Below are positions 27,687 through 37,684 of a stretch of DNA of 64,000 nt, in pieces. The notes under the pieces are model-generated. The model saw only the letters and a program-made list of their open reading frames with translations, was not told the origin of the DNA and ran no database searches. Made by a program: the position numbers and the translations under genes. This DNA comes from Erwinia sp. 198. GTDB taxonomy: Bacteria > Pseudomonadota > Gammaproteobacteria > Enterobacterales > Enterobacteriaceae. Within the stretch, counting starts at the first letter, position 1. Each line of letters opens with the position of its first letter. The DNA is taken from positions 223,840 to 287,839 of the forward strand of contig NZ_RHUM01000004.1 in NCBI RefSeq assembly GCF_003937915.1. The letters are read 5' to 3'.

Positions 27687-27927
27687 GGCGGCCAGTGGTC
27701 CTTTGTAAATAGCGCCGGGCACCTGGTGAGTCGCGCCGGGCTTAATGTTCGTTCAGATCCGCATAGCATAGCTGATCCGCCCCCGGCGCAACAACAGTAA
27801 CCGCCCTGACAACGGGCATTTCTCTGCAAGCTGGAAGATGGCAGGCAAATTTCACCGCCGTCCCGCTGCAATAATCCGTTTAGCGCTAAACTGAATAAAG
27901 CATATACAGGCATGCTCAGGAGATAAA

Positions 27928-28410
27928 ATGAACAAGGTCGCTCAGTATTATCGTGAACTGGTTTCCTCTCTGACCGAGAGAATTAATAAAGGCGAGCATG
28001 ATATTGATGCTTTGGTGGAGGCCGCCCGGCAGCGCATGAATAATCGCGGCGAACTGACTCGCGGTCAGATTGACGACGTTACCCGCGCCGTGCGCCGCGA
28101 TCTGGAAGAGTTCGCCCGCAGCTATACCGAAAATCAGGCGGACAGCGGCGACAGCGTTTTTATGCGGGTTATTCGGGAAAGCGTCTGGAAAGAGCTGGCG
28201 GATATTACCGACAAGAGTCAGCTGGAGTGGCGCGAGGTTTTCCAGGATTTAAACCATCACGGCGTTTATCAGAGCGGCGAGGTGGTCGGGTTGGGCAATC
28301 TGGTCTGCGAAAAATGCCAGTTTACCCGAGCTATCTATACGCCGGAAACGCTGACGCGCTGCCCGGAATGCGGTAACGATCAGTTTCAGCGTCAGGCTTT
28401 TGAACCTTAG
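27928..28410 (+). CDS. ybeL: YbeL/DUF1451 zinc-ribbon protein
   Basis: A 160-aa protein with a helical N-terminal part (VAQYYRELVSSLTERINKGEHDIDALVEAARQ, residues about 3-34) and a C-terminal zinc ribbon with CxxC pairs (VCEKCQFT and RCPECGND). It is divergent from leuS as in E. coli. Function is unknown. Ribosome-binding site AGGAG precedes the ATG. Confidence 0.94.
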   Translation: MNKVAQYYRELVSSLTERINKGEHDIDALVEAARQRMNNRGELTRGQIDDVTRAVRRDLEEFARSYTENQADSGDSVFMRVIRESVWKELADITDKSQLEWREVFQDLNHHGVYQSGEVVGLGNLVCEKCQFTRAIYTPETLTRCPECGNDQFQRQAFEP

Positions 28411-29370
28411 CCAGGCCCGGCGTGACGCTGCGTCTTTCCTTAAACAAGCAAAAAAGAGGGGCAAAGGCTAAGCGGGTCAAGAAAGTACGCGAGCGGTGCT
28501 TTACCAGGCCAGAAGGGGAATTCAGACAGCCATAATATTTTGCGCCAGCTGAAACTGACCCTGTAATTTCTTACCTGCGGCACCGCTCTCCCGTCGCCCT
28601 TTACTATAAGTGTTCCCAAAAGCGACCCCGTCGCTTTTTCCATTATAAGATGGTTAAGGTTTTTTATTTTCCACTAAAAAATTTTGGAATATATAAGATG
28701 CGCTCGTATACGGAGTAGAATTAAAACGCATTCGCTTTCTGAATAAATCCCGGATCCTTGTCAGCTTTTATAAAAATCACGGTTAATCTGTCACAACAGT
28801 TTTTCTAACCTTTTCTGAACCTGCAGGTGCAGCCAGCATGGCATAGCCAAATCTGCCCTCAAAAAGGCTTCCGTTTATTTCTTTTTACCTGCGGCCGCCG
28901 ATTAAGCGTCAGAAAGCGGTCTGTATTTCAACAAACCGTGTTTTTGTTTTAAGCGCAATATCATGTTCAATCAACCTCAAGTTTTTCCGTGGCTGTCAAT
29001 TTTACCTCGGCATCGAAATAATCCTCTCCCCTAACATAAAAATCGCCAGTCTGGCTATATCGCTGGCGCGGAAAAAATTGGCGTAATGCCCGTTTGTTCG
29101 CCGCACACAGAGCGGCTGCAAATGAGTTACGCTTTTTCTGAAAGGATCGCTTCGGCCGCATGTGTCGTTCAGCGGCGTGAAAATGCTGTCAATGAGCCTT
29201 ATCGGGATACGATTATAAGGTAAAGCGCATCAACGCGCCGTGGCCTGAATCGTTGAGTATTCATCAGTCCAGATGATAAAAGGACATTTTATTAAAAAGG
29301 GCAACAACATAAACGTGAAGTTGCCCTTTAGCCCATAAAAGCAAAAGATTTTTAAGTAAGATGACGAAAA
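28411..29370. other. Accessory gap between ybeL and the GG-leader peptide gene
   Basis: About 960 bases with low coding character. E. coli carries ybeQ/ybeR/djlB/ybeT/ybeU/djlC/hscC/rihA between ybeL and gltL; none is present. Short ORFs exist (28440-28643 and 28967-29161, minus) but lack ribosome-binding sites. A terminator at 29297-29331 belongs to the peptide gene on its right. The stretch 28655-28800 is AT-rich. Confidence 0.5.
29297..29331 (-). terminator. Terminator of the GG-leader peptide gene
   Basis: On the minus strand AAGGGCAAC, about 14-base loop, GTTGCCCTT followed by TTT, 40 bases after the peptide stop. It makes the peptide gene a single-gene transcript. Confidence 0.83.
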
Positions 29371-29547
29371 TTATTTCCGCCAGGCGTAGTCGCGGCCAGC
29401 GCTTCTGTTGTTATAGGCGCTTCTGCCCGCATTGTACCAGCTGTTTGAAAATGCGCTGTGATTTGAAGTGCTCCACTTAGCGCTGGAGTAGTAACCACCA
29501 GCCCCGCCAGAGATTTGCTGTGTTTCTTCTTTACTTAAAATACGCAT
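29371..29547 (-). CDS. Double-glycine-leader peptide, candidate microcin/bacteriocin precursor
   Basis: A 58-codon ORF. The leader MRILSKEETQQISGG has the class II bacteriocin/microcin pattern (LSxxExxxISGG), expected to be cut after Gly15 by a C39-peptidase ABC exporter. The predicted 43-aa mature part begins AGGYYSSAKWSTSNH and ends RDYAWRK. It has 9 Ser, 5 Asn, 5 Tyr, 3 Trp, 4 Arg, 2 Lys, one Asp and no Cys, so it is cationic and aromatic but not strongly hydrophobic. AAGGAGA at ideal spacing precedes the ATG and a terminator follows, which together make translation very likely. No immunity or exporter gene is adjacent. Alternative roles are a secreted signal peptide or an orphan remnant of a larger locus. 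No family is recognised for the mature part. Confidence 0.78.
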   Translation of the reverse strand: MRILSKEETQQISGGAGGYYSSAKWSTSNHSAFSNSWYNAGRSAYNNRSAGRDYAWRK

Positions 29548-29570
29548 AATTTATCTCCTTGATTAAATAA

Positions 29571-29608
29571 TTGCGAACGGGCTTTTATACTCCGTGAACC
29601 CGTCGCAA
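29571..29608. repeat. Inverted repeat in the leader of the GG-leader peptide gene
   Basis: TTGCGAACGGG and CCCGTCGCAA pair with one bulged A around a 17-base loop, 24 bases upstream of the peptide ATG. It could be a 5' UTR stem or an operator near the promoter. Confidence 0.55.
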
Positions 29609-29757
29609 AACATAAATTATTTTTACATTAATTACGATTGATTTATTAAATTCTTTGATTGTTTTTTGATTTTGATCGGTATAAGGCGAGGCCGGCCTGT
29701 CATTACGTTACCTGGCCAGGTATATCTATCGGAGAATATATTGTCAGACAGCGTTTA

Positions 29758-29779
29758 CCAGGGCGAGGGGATCGCCCTG
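29758..29779 (-). terminator. Hairpin after gltL
   Basis: CAGGGCGA, short loop, TCGCCCTG directly after the gltL stop. There is no clear T tract, so this is a probable weak terminator or 3' stabiliser. Confidence 0.55.
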
Positions 29780-29785
29780 TCAGCG

Positions 29786-30511
29786 TTAGTGCAGAATTTT
29801 CGCCAGGAAATCCTTAGCGCGATCGGATTTGGGATTATTAAAGAAATCGTCTTTCGGCGAATCCTCAATAATCTTGCCCTCATCCATAAAGATCACCCGG
29901 TTCGCCACTTTGCGGGCAAAGCCCATCTCGTGCGTCACCACCATCATGGTCATGCCTTCGTTCGCCAGCTCCACCATTACATCCAGCACTTCGTTGATCA
30001 TTTCTGGATCCAGCGCGGAAGTGGGTTCATCAAACAGCATAGCGACGGGATCCATACAGAGCGCCCGGGCGATAGCCACGCGCTGCTGCTGACCGCCGGA
30101 AAGCTGACCGGGATGTTTGTTAGCGTGTGCGGACAGCCCTACGCGCTCCAGCAGCTTCAGGCCTTTCTGACGAGCCTCTTCTTTATTACGCTTGAGCACC
30201 TTAACCTGTGCCAGCGTCAGGTTTTCTACAATCGTCAGATGCGGGAAAAGCTCAAAGTGCTGGAAAACCATGCCGACCTTGGCGCGCAGCTGCGCCAGAT
30301 TGGTTTTCTTCTCCGTTACCGCCGTGCCGTTGACGGCGATACTGCCTTGCTGAACGGGTTCAAGGCCGTTGACCGTTTTGATCAGCGTCGATTTGCCGGA
30401 GCCGGAAGGGCCGCAGACCACGACCACCTCGCCTTTTTTCACTTCGGTAGAGCAGTCGGTCAGCACCTGAAAGTGACCATACCACTTAGAAACGTTTTTC
30501 AGGGTAATCAT
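29786..30511 (-). CDS. gltL: Glutamate/aspartate ABC transporter ATPase GltL
   Basis: A 241-aa ABC ATPase with Walker [10 protein letters not shown], signature LSGGQQQRV, Walker [15 protein letters not shown] and the switch His (VVTHEMGFA). Size equals the E. coli protein. It energises uptake through GltJK. It starts right after the gltK stop. Confidence 0.96.
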   Translation of the reverse strand: MITLKNVSKWYGHFQVLTDCSTEVKKGEVVVVCGPSGSGKSTLIKTVNGLEPVQQGSIAVNGTAVTEKKTNLAQLRAKVGMVFQHFELFPHLTIVENLTLAQVKVLKRNKEEARQKGLKLLERVGLSAHANKHPGQLSGGQQQRVAIARALCMDPVAMLFDEPTSALDPEMINEVLDVMVELANEGMTMMVVTHEMGFARKVANRVIFMDEGKIIEDSPKDDFFNNPKSDRAKDFLAKILH

Positions 30512-31189
30512 TTAAACCGTCCTTTTTTTCTTCAGATAGCTCACCAAAAGCGAAGCGCTAAGGCTGATAACAAAGTAAACCGCGCCGGCAAACAGCACCA
30601 TTTCGATCTCGGTGCCGTTATTGATGCCGATAGTGTCGGCGGTGCGGAAGAAGTCGGCAAGGCTGAGAACGTACACCAGCGAGGTATCCTGAAACAGCAC
30701 GATGCCCTGAGTCAGCAGCAGCGGCACCATGGCGCGAAACGCCTGCGGCAGGATAATCAGCTGCATCGCCTGCCACTGCGTCATGCCCAGCGCCAGTGCG
30801 GCCTTGCCCTGACCGCCCGCAATACTCAAAATGCCCGCGCGGATAATTTCCGAATAGTAGGCGGCTTCGAACAGGGCGAAGGCGACCATTGCGGAGATCA
30901 GCCGGATATCGGTTTTAGGGGAAACCCCCAGCACCTGCTGTAAAAAGCTGGGCACCACCAGATAAAACCAGAGCAGCACCATCACCAGCGGGACGGAGCG
31001 GAACAGGTTAACGTACAGTTTGGCGAACCAGCTGACGAGCTTAAACCTCGACAGCCGCATCACGGCCAGCAGCGTGCCCCAGATAATGCCGAACACCACG
31101 GCGATAGCGGTGATTTTCAGCGTGATAATCATGCCGTTAATCAGGTAGGGCAGATTGGGAACAATGGTGCTCCAGTCAAACTCGTACAT
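30512..31189 (-). CDS. gltK: Glutamate/aspartate ABC transporter permease GltK
   Basis: A 225-aa inner-membrane permease of the His/Glu/Gln family with the EAA loop ([26 protein letters not shown] partly seen as [10 protein letters not shown] and [10 protein letters not shown]). It pairs with GltJ as the membrane channel. Its start overlaps the gltJ stop by one base. Confidence 0.96.
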   Translation of the reverse strand: MYEFDWSTIVPNLPYLINGMIITLKITAIAVVFGIIWGTLLAVMRLSRFKLVSWFAKLYVNLFRSVPLVMVLLWFYLVVPSFLQQVLGVSPKTDIRLISAMVAFALFEAAYYSEIIRAGILSIAGGQGKAALALGMTQWQAMQLIILPQAFRAMVPLLLTQGIVLFQDTSLVYVLSLADFFRTADTIGINNGTEIEMVLFAGAVYFVISLSASLLVSYLKKKRTV

Positions 31190-31929
31190 TATTTGCCTCC
31201 CGTGCCGCCGGGCAGGCGCACTTTGCGTTCGACCAGACTCATCAGCAGCATGATTACGACGTTAATGGCGATGTAGGCCAGGGTAATGGCGGTAAAGGAT
31301 TCGTAAGCGTGCGCGGAATAATCCAGCAGTTTACCCGCCTGCGCCGCCATATCGACCAGCCCGATGGTCGAGGCTATAGCGGAGTTTTTCACCAGGTTAA
31401 GCATTTCCGAAGTCATCGGCGGCACAATTACCCTGTAGGCGTTGGGCAGCAGCACGTAGCGGTAGGTTTGCGGCAGCGTCAATCCCATCGCCAGGCCGGC
31501 GTTCTTCTGACCGCGCGGCAGCGACTGAATAGCGGCACGCACCTGTTCGCAGACGCGAGCGGCGGTGAACAGGCCCAGGCAGAGTACGGAACAGGTGAAA
31601 AACTGGATATTGGGATCCAGCTCTGACTTAAACCACATGCCGACGCTTTCCGGCAGCAGCTCCGGCACCACCAGATACCAGATAAAAAACTGCACGATCA
31701 GCGGCACGTTGCGGAACAGCTCCACGTAGCAGGTGCCAAGAGCAGAAAGCCAGCGGTTGGGCACGGTACGCAAAATACCGAACAGCGATCCAACACAGAG
31801 GGCGATGATCCAGGCGCAGACGGAGACGGCGAGGGTGACCTGAAAGCCGGACCACAGCCATCCCAGATAGGTGGTATTACCGAACGGGGCCTGCTGCAGG
31901 AAAATGCCCCAGTTCCAATCAATAGACAT
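31189..31929 (-). CDS. gltJ: Glutamate/aspartate ABC transporter permease GltJ
   Basis: A 246-aa permease ([25 protein letters not shown]) with the conserved EAA loop ([20 protein letters not shown]). It forms the heterodimeric channel with GltK. A terminator-like hairpin lies just upstream, which lowers gltJKL expression relative to gltI. Confidence 0.96.
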   Translation of the reverse strand: MSIDWNWGIFLQQAPFGNTTYLGWLWSGFQVTLAVSVCAWIIALCVGSLFGILRTVPNRWLSALGTCYVELFRNVPLIVQFFIWYLVVPELLPESVGMWFKSELDPNIQFFTCSVLCLGLFTAARVCEQVRAAIQSLPRGQKNAGLAMGLTLPQTYRYVLLPNAYRVIVPPMTSEMLNLVKNSAIASTIGLVDMAAQAGKLLDYSAHAYESFTAITLAYIAINVVIMLLMSLVERKVRLPGGTGGK

Positions 31930-31944
31930 AAGTCACTCCGGTAG

Positions 31945-31968
31945 AAAAAAGGGTAGCAGCGCTACCCT
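31945..31968 (-). terminator. Attenuating hairpin between gltI and gltJ
   Basis: On the minus strand AGGGTAGC, 3-base loop, GCTACCCT followed by TTTTTT. This is a full intrinsic terminator placed inside the operon, so it probably limits read-through from the abundant gltI message. Confidence 0.8.
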
Positions 31969-32090
31969 GAAGATTGATGAGAGGCGTGTTTACCGTGGGG
32001 AACAACCGCGGCAAACGTCAGCCTGACCGTCGGCTTGTGGGTGCCGAACTTTTCAGGCTGCTGTCTGTCCTTGCCCGTTTTCAACAATCA

Positions 32091-32108
32091 AAGGCGGCAC
32101 GCCGCCCT
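32091..32108 (-). terminator. 3' hairpin of gltI
   Basis: GGCGGC, 2 bases, GCCGCC, 12 bases after the gltI stop and without a strong T tract. It probably protects the 3' end of the gltI mRNA. Confidence 0.5.
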
Positions 32109-32119
32109 TATTTTTGTTA

Positions 32120-33022
32120 TTAATTCAGTGCCTTATCGTTCGGTGTTTTGAACGTGGCTTTCATATCGTCAGAGAGCGCGAAGTTCATATTCAGGTTTTT
32201 AGGCGGAATAGGCTGGGTAAACCATTTGTCGAACCATTTGGTCGCCTCGCCTGACGTCTGTGCTTTGGCGATGGTTTCATCCATCAGCTGTTTAAAGGCG
32301 GTATCGCCTTTGCGCAACATGCAGCCGTAAGCTTCTTTCGACTGTGGCGTGCCTACAATTTCCCAGTTATCCGGTTTTTTGGCCTTGGCGCGTTCGCCCG
32401 CCAGCAGCGCATCGTCCATCATAAAGGCGACGGCGCGACCGCTTTCCAGCGTACGGAACGAGTCGCCGTGGTCTTTAGCGCTGATGATACGCATCTCCAG
32501 CTTCTTCTCGTCATTCAGCTTGTGCAGCAGGATCTCAGAGGTAGTGCCGGAAGTGACCACTACGGTTTTGCCTTTTAAATCCGGGAAATCCTTAATCGGA
32601 CTGCCTTTCTTCACCAGCAGACGGGTACCGATAACAAAGACGGTATTGGAGAAGGCCGCCTGCTGCTGACGCTCCGCATTATTGGTGGTAGAGCCGCACT
32701 CAAAATCATAGGTGCCGTTTTGCAGCAGCGGAATACGGTTTTGCGAGGTGATCGGCAGCATTTTCACCTGCAGATCGGGCTTGTTCAGTTTGGCTTTGAT
32801 CGCCGCCACGATGGCATTGGAATAGTCCTGCGAATAGCCGACGACTTTTTGCTGGTTGTCATAGTAAGAAAAAGGAACGGAAGACTCACGATGGCCGACA
32901 ACGATAACGCCGTTTTTGGCAATTTTGTCCAGCGTGCTTTGCGGGGCATCGGCTGCGTGAGCCACGGCGGAGGACAGGCCAGCCAGTGCCAGCAGACACA
33001 GTCCAGTTTTCCGAAATTTCAT
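32120..33022 (-). CDS. gltI: Glutamate/aspartate periplasmic binding protein GltI
   Basis: A 300-aa periplasmic protein with a signal peptide (MKFRKTGLCLLALAGLSS, cleavage after AHA) and the SBP_bac_3 fold (TLDKIAKNGVIVVGHRESSVPFSYYD). It delivers glutamate and aspartate to GltJKL. I use ATG 33022, which has AAGGAG upstream; the in-frame extension to 33322 lacks any signal. It is first in the gltIJKL operon. Confidence 0.96.
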   Translation of the reverse strand: MKFRKTGLCLLALAGLSSAVAHAADAPQSTLDKIAKNGVIVVGHRESSVPFSYYDNQQKVVGYSQDYSNAIVAAIKAKLNKPDLQVKMLPITSQNRIPLLQNGTYDFECGSTTNNAERQQQAAFSNTVFVIGTRLLVKKGSPIKDFPDLKGKTVVVTSGTTSEILLHKLNDEKKLEMRIISAKDHGDSFRTLESGRAVAFMMDDALLAGERAKAKKPDNWEIVGTPQSKEAYGCMLRKGDTAFKQLMDETIAKAQTSGEATKWFDKWFTQPIPPKNLNMNFALSDDMKATFKTPNDKALN

Positions 33023-33457
33023 CTCCAACTCCTTCGTTGTAAAGCGCCATAACGGTGCGCCGATTGTGATGTTGTGTTTGTAGCCGCTTATTGTTGTATT
33101 TTCAGCGCCAGGGCCGCGCCGGATAGCCTTAACATAGCTGAATGTTAACGGTAAGAAACAATAAAGTTTCGGTTTTGCGAAGCGTGCCGCACCAAAATAA
33201 TGCATTGCATGAGGGGCTGCCCGCTGGTGGCGCAGAGGACGAGCCGTCATGGTGCATTTACGGCCTGCGGGTCGCTGTTGTCGACGTTTCAGCGTAGCCA
33301 GGAAATAAACTGCAATCGCCATGCCATATTTTTCGTATGGCGTTGTTGTGAGTGGTTTTTACGCGGGAAAGGTTCGGAAGAAAGCAGAAAACGGGATGTG
33401 AAGGGCAAGGAGGAGATAAAGCGCAGGGGGTCGGCAAAAATCCCTGCGCTTTGACTA
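33023..33457. other. Intergenic region upstream of gltI and downstream of lnt
   Basis: About 435 bases without a credible gene. It must hold the gltI promoter. At 33418-33452 an inverted repeat (AAAGCGCAGGG / CCCTGCGCTTT) just after lnt acts as its probable terminator. The ORFs at 33200-33454 (plus) and 33258-33521 (minus) look non-coding. Confidence 0.6.
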
Positions 33458-34990
33458 TCAGCGTCTGTTCCGCCAGCCGGTAAACAGGGCGGCCGCAGCG
33501 AACAGCGCTGTCACCATCCATACCGTCCAGTTGCCGAAACGCGCGTACGGCGTAAGCCCACGGGTTGGCGTAACGCTGGTTGCCAGCACAGCCGGAACAA
33601 ATTGCGGGATCATCTCTTCCGCGCTGCCGTCCGCATCAATTACTGCCGTCACGCCGTTGTTGGTATCGCGCAGCAGCGGTCGGCCCAGCTCCAGCGCGCG
33701 CATCCGCGCCATCTGGAAATGCTGCCACGGCCCAATGGAATGACCGAACCAGGCATCGTTAGAGACAGTCAGCAGAAAATCGGTATCGGCACGGAAATTA
33801 TCCCGCAGCTGCTGGCCCAGCACGATTTCATAGCAGATTGCCGCCGTCAGCTTATAGCCGCCCGCCTGGAGCTGCGGCTGGCGATAGGCGCCACGGCTAA
33901 ACGAAGACATTGGCAGATCGAAAAAGGGCGCCAGCGGACGCAATAACGCTTCCAGCGGCACGAATTCGCCAAACGGCACCAGATGGTTTTTCTGGTAGCG
34001 GCTGCCGCTTTCGTAGCTGTAAGGTTGCTTATCACCCAGCACAATGATCGAGTTGTAATCGTGATAGCGATTATTTTCCAGTCGCGAATCGACAATACCG
34101 GTGATCAGGCTGCTGCCCTGGGAACGCAGCTCGCGGTCTATGGTTTGCAGGAAAGGCTGCTGATTGGTTTCCAGATCGGGAATAGCCGACTCCGGCCAGA
34201 TAATCAGCGGCGTCTTATTAACGTAAGGCCGCGTCAGCGCTGTATAGGTTTTCAGCGTGTTGATAAGCTGGTTGGGATCCCATTTCAGCGACTGAGGAAT
34301 GTTGCCCTGCACCAGCGCGACATTTACCGTGCGTCCGGGCTGCGGCTGATACCAGCTAATCATGCGCAGTGGCCAGGGCAGCAGCAGCAGCGCCAGCGCG
34401 CCGACGGCCGCTATCCAGCTGCGTTTTGCCGCGGCAAAGACCACCAGCCCGGCAACGATGGTCAGGACAAAGGTAATGCCCTCCACGCCCGTCAGCGGCC
34501 CCAGCCCCTTTAACGGCCCGTCAATCTGGCTGTAGCCAAATTGCAGCCACGGGAAGCCAGTTAGCACCCAGCCGCGCAGAAATTCAGTGATTTGCCACAG
34601 CACGGGCGCGGCCAGCGCCAGCCGCGTTAGCGAGGTTTTGGGGAACAGCCGGTTCAGCAGCGCGGCAAACAGCATGGTGTAGAGCGCAAGGTAAGCCGCC
34701 AGCAGGATCACCAGAAAAACGTTGACCGGGCCAGGCATACCGCCAAACGTGGCGATACTGACGTAGACCCAGTTAACGCCGCTGCCGAACAGGCCGAAGC
34801 CCCAGACGAAACCGATGGCGGTTGCCTGGCGCGTCGTGCGGTTAAGGGTCAGCGCCAGCAGGCCGCAAAGCGAAACCAGCGCGGCAGGCCAGAAATCATA
34901 GGGCGAAAACGCCAGGGTGCCAGCGGCACCCGTCAGCAGCGCTAAAAGCAGGCGAACCCGCTGGCGCTGGTATAAGGAGGCAATAGCCAT
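33458..34990 (-). CDS. lnt: Apolipoprotein N-acyltransferase Lnt
   Basis: A 510-aa inner-membrane enzyme that adds the third acyl chain to lipoproteins. N-terminal membrane helices are followed by a nitrilase-like periplasmic domain with Glu (IWPESAIPD), Lys ([11 protein letters not shown]) and Cys ([10 protein letters not shown]). The start [14 protein letters not shown] at 34990 matches the E. coli length (512). It follows corC by 7 bases. Confidence 0.97.
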   Translation of the reverse strand: MAIASLYQRQRVRLLLALLTGAAGTLAFSPYDFWPAALVSLCGLLALTLNRTTRQATAIGFVWGFGLFGSGVNWVYVSIATFGGMPGPVNVFLVILLAAYLALYTMLFAALLNRLFPKTSLTRLALAAPVLWQITEFLRGWVLTGFPWLQFGYSQIDGPLKGLGPLTGVEGITFVLTIVAGLVVFAAAKRSWIAAVGALALLLLPWPLRMISWYQPQPGRTVNVALVQGNIPQSLKWDPNQLINTLKTYTALTRPYVNKTPLIIWPESAIPDLETNQQPFLQTIDRELRSQGSSLITGIVDSRLENNRYHDYNSIIVLGDKQPYSYESGSRYQKNHLVPFGEFVPLEALLRPLAPFFDLPMSSFSRGAYRQPQLQAGGYKLTAAICYEIVLGQQLRDNFRADTDFLLTVSNDAWFGHSIGPWQHFQMARMRALELGRPLLRDTNNGVTAVIDADGSAEEMIPQFVPAVLATSVTPTRGLTPYARFGNWTVWMVTALFAAAALFTGWRNRR

Positions 34991-34997
34991 AGGGAAA

Positions 34998-35876
34998 TTA
35001 TTCTTCCAGTATCGGTTGCGTCGCGTTTTCCGGAATTTTGACGTGCACCTGAATGATACGGCGGCTGTCGGCCATGGCGACCTTGAACTGATAGCCTTCA
35101 ATCTCGATGCTTTCGCCGCGCGCGGGCAGATGTCCGAACGCCTGCATCACCAGCCCGCCGATAGTATCCACTTCCTCGTCGCTGAAGTGCGTTTCAAAGA
35201 CCTCGTTGAAATCTTCAATCGGCGTCAGGGCGCGGATAGTATAGGTATGGCGGCTCAGCTGGCGAATATCGCGATCTTCCTCGTCGTCATATTCGTCTTC
35301 GATTTCGCCGACGATCAGCTCCAGGATATCTTCAATGGTGACCAGGCCGGATACGCCGCCGAACTCATCAATCACAATCGCCATATGGTAGCGCTGCGAG
35401 CGAAACTCTTTCAGCATCCGGTCGACGCGCTTGCTCTCCGGCACCACTACGGCCGGACGCAGCACTTTTTCGATGCTGAACGGGGCGGATTCGCTGCTCA
35501 TAAAAGGCAGCAAATCTTTCGCCATCAGAATGCCTTCGACATGATCCTTATCTTCACTGATAACCGGAAAGCGGGAGTGGGCGGATTCGATAATCGTATC
35601 CAGGCACTCGTCGAGCGACTGGTTACGCTTCAGCGTCACCATCTGCGAGCGCGGGATCATGATGTCACGCACGCGCTGTTCAGCGATATCCATGACCCCT
35701 TCGAGCATGTCGCGGGTATCCTGGTCTATCAGCTCGTTCTGCTCGGAATCGCGGATTAGCTCCAGCAGATCGTCGCGGTTTTTAGGCTCACCGTGAAACA
35801 GCTGGTTGAGGATAAGGGTGAAAAATCCCTTTTTACTACTGGGACTGTCATTGTTCTGTGAATGGTCATCGCTCAT
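34998..35876 (-). CDS. corC: CorC/HlyC-type CBS-domain protein
   Basis: A 292-aa cytoplasmic protein: acidic N-terminus ([19 protein letters not shown]), two CBS domains (about 66-190, [15 protein letters not shown] and [15 protein letters not shown]) and a C-terminal CorC/HlyC domain. It is linked to magnesium and cobalt efflux; the family is also called YbeX and has been tied to ribosome homeostasis. Start 35876 gives the E. coli length. Confidence 0.95.
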   Translation of the reverse strand: MSDDHSQNNDSPSSKKGFFTLILNQLFHGEPKNRDDLLELIRDSEQNELIDQDTRDMLEGVMDIAEQRVRDIMIPRSQMVTLKRNQSLDECLDTIIESAHSRFPVISEDKDHVEGILMAKDLLPFMSSESAPFSIEKVLRPAVVVPESKRVDRMLKEFRSQRYHMAIVIDEFGGVSGLVTIEDILELIVGEIEDEYDDEEDRDIRQLSRHTYTIRALTPIEDFNEVFETHFSDEEVDTIGGLVMQAFGHLPARGESIEIEGYQFKVAMADSRRIIQVHVKIPENATQPILEE

Positions 35877-35943
35877 GGCGTTTTTGTTTCTGTCACTCTT
35901 GCTGAGATTAGGGGTGTCCCTTCCGATGGGGAAGGGACGCGGG

Positions 35944-36414
35944 TTAGAACTCTTTCTCCGAAATGTACGGGTCGGCATAACCAAGAGCAAGCATTATCTC
36001 GGTCTCGATCGCCTCCATCTCTTCGGCTTCATCATCTTCGATATGATCATAGCCCAGCAGATGCAGGCTGCCGTGAATGACCATATGCGCCCAGTGCGCC
36101 AGCAGCGGCTTTTCCTGCTCTGCCGCTTCCTGCTCGACCACCTGGCGACAGATGATCAGGTCGCCCAGCAGCGGCAGCTCAATGCCCGGCGGCGCTTCAA
36201 AAGGAAACGACAGCACGTTAGTGGGTTTGTCTTTGCTGCGATAGGTGTGGTTCAGCTCACGGCTTTCCGCCTCGTCCACCATGCGGATCGTCACTTCGCT
36301 TTCTTCCTGAAACTGCGGCAGCACCGCTTCCAGCCAGCGCTGAAAATCCGCTTCGGCCGGTAAACCTTCCGGCTGCGCGCACGCCAGCTGTAAATCCAGT
36401 ATTACGGTACTCAT
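35944..36414 (-). CDS. ybeY: Endoribonuclease YbeY
   Basis: A 156-aa metallo-RNase with the zinc-binding motif [11 protein letters not shown] (H-x3-H-x5-H). It takes part in 16S rRNA 3'-end maturation and 70S quality control. The start overlaps the ybeZ stop by 4 bases (ATGA), so the two are coupled. Confidence 0.97.
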   Translation of the reverse strand: MSTVILDLQLACAQPEGLPAEADFQRWLEAVLPQFQEESEVTIRMVDEAESRELNHTYRSKDKPTNVLSFPFEAPPGIELPLLGDLIICRQVVEQEAAEQEKPLLAHWAHMVIHGSLHLLGYDHIEDDEAEEMEAIETEIMLALGYADPYISEKEF

Positions 36415-37472
36415 TTCTGCTCCTGCGCGGCCTGCTGTAGCGCCAGCGCCTCGCGTTTACGTTCTTCGGCCAGCGCGTCGCGGCGCTTCTGGTCGGCGGC
36501 TTCCCAGGCTTCATAGGCGATCACCACGCGGGCGACCACCGGATGACGCACAACGTCCTCACTGTGGAAGAAGTTAAAGCTGATCTCCTCCACGTCGGCC
36601 AGCACTTCAATCGCGTGGCGCAGACCCGATTTCAGGTTGCGCGGCAGGTCAATCTGCGTGACGTCACCGGTGATGACCGCTTTGGAGTTGAAGCCGATGC
36701 GGGTCAAAAACATCTTCATCTGTTCGATGGTGGTGTTCTGACTTTCATCCAGAATGATAAAGGCATCGTTCAGCGTGCGGCCGCGCATATAGGCCAGCGG
36801 CGCGACCTCAATCACGTTGCGCTCAATCAGCTTTTCCACGCGCTCAAAGCCCAGCATTTCAAACAGGGCGTCATACAGCGGACGCAGGTAAGGATCGACC
36901 TTCTGGCTCAGATCGCCGGGCAGAAAGCCCAGCTTTTCGCCGGCTTCCACCGCCGGACGCGTCAGCAGGATACGGCGCACTTCCTGACGTTCCAGCGCAT
37001 CTACCGCCGCTGCTACCGCCAGGTAAGTTTTCCCCGTACCGGCCGGGCCGACACCAAAGGTAATATCGTGATCGAGCATATTTGCCACGTACTGCGCCTG
37101 GTTAGGCGTACGCGGTTTGATGACGCCGCGTTTGGTCTTGATGGTAACCGCTTTGCCATATTCCGGCACGCTCTCCGCCGACTGTTCCAGCACCCGGCTC
37201 TCTTTGATCGCCAGATGGATCTGTTCGGGATCGATATCCGGGATATGGCCACGTACGGGAGCCGTATCGACATAAAGGTCGCGCAGAATACGAACGGCAG
37301 CGTCGACAATCAGGGGCTTGCCCGTCAGCTTAAAGGCGTTATCGCGACGATTAATCTCAATGCCTAACCGACGTTCCAGCTGCTTGATATTGTCATCGAA
37401 CGGGCCGCACAGGCTCAGCAGACGATGATTATCAGCAGGATCTAAGGTGATTTCGCGTGTTTCAATATTCAA
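36411..37472 (-). CDS. ybeZ: PhoH-like ATPase YbeZ
   Basis: A 353-aa PhoH-family NTPase: N-terminal KH-like part ([16 protein letters not shown]) and an ATPase domain with Walker [13 protein letters not shown] and Walker [12 protein letters not shown]. It probably works with YbeY in RNA metabolism; the strong gene coupling supports that. Length is close to the E. coli protein (346). Confidence 0.95.
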   Translation of the reverse strand: MNIETREITLDPADNHRLLSLCGPFDDNIKQLERRLGIEINRRDNAFKLTGKPLIVDAAVRILRDLYVDTAPVRGHIPDIDPEQIHLAIKESRVLEQSAESVPEYGKAVTIKTKRGVIKPRTPNQAQYVANMLDHDITFGVGPAGTGKTYLAVAAAVDALERQEVRRILLTRPAVEAGEKLGFLPGDLSQKVDPYLRPLYDALFEMLGFERVEKLIERNVIEVAPLAYMRGRTLNDAFIILDESQNTTIEQMKMFLTRIGFNSKAVITGDVTQIDLPRNLKSGLRHAIEVLADVEEISFNFFHSEDVVRHPVVARVVIAYEAWEAADQKRRDALAEERKREALALQQAAQEQK

Positions 37473-37684
37473 ACTAATCCTTTGGGTCGCTCAGGGCCAG
37501 GTTGAGGATGGCTTTTTACAGGCTGGTCACGCCGGTAACGCCGTGACCATAAGGGAATTATTTATGGCTGCGCCCTAATGCGCAAGCGCAGGTGAAGATA
37601 TTTGGGCACAGTGCGCAGAAAGCAAGCCGCGTACGCGTTTTCAGGCGGCGAAGCTGTGAAATTCGCCGCAAAAATTCGGTGGGA

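Noticed and set aside
28440-28643. 67-codon minus-strand ORF after ybeL
   Set aside because: No ribosome-binding site before the ATG and no recognisable domain; it may be chance or part of an intergenic repeat, but I could not show a second copy in the window.
28967-29161. 64-codon minus-strand ORF near the GG-leader gene, considered as an immunity gene
   Set aside because: No ribosome-binding site, no membrane segment, and it lies beyond the peptide gene's terminator; coding character is poor.
29666-30943. 425-codon plus-strand ORF across gltL/gltK
   Set aside because: It is antisense to two clear ABC transporter genes and has composition typical of a shadow frame (rich in His, Arg, Gln).
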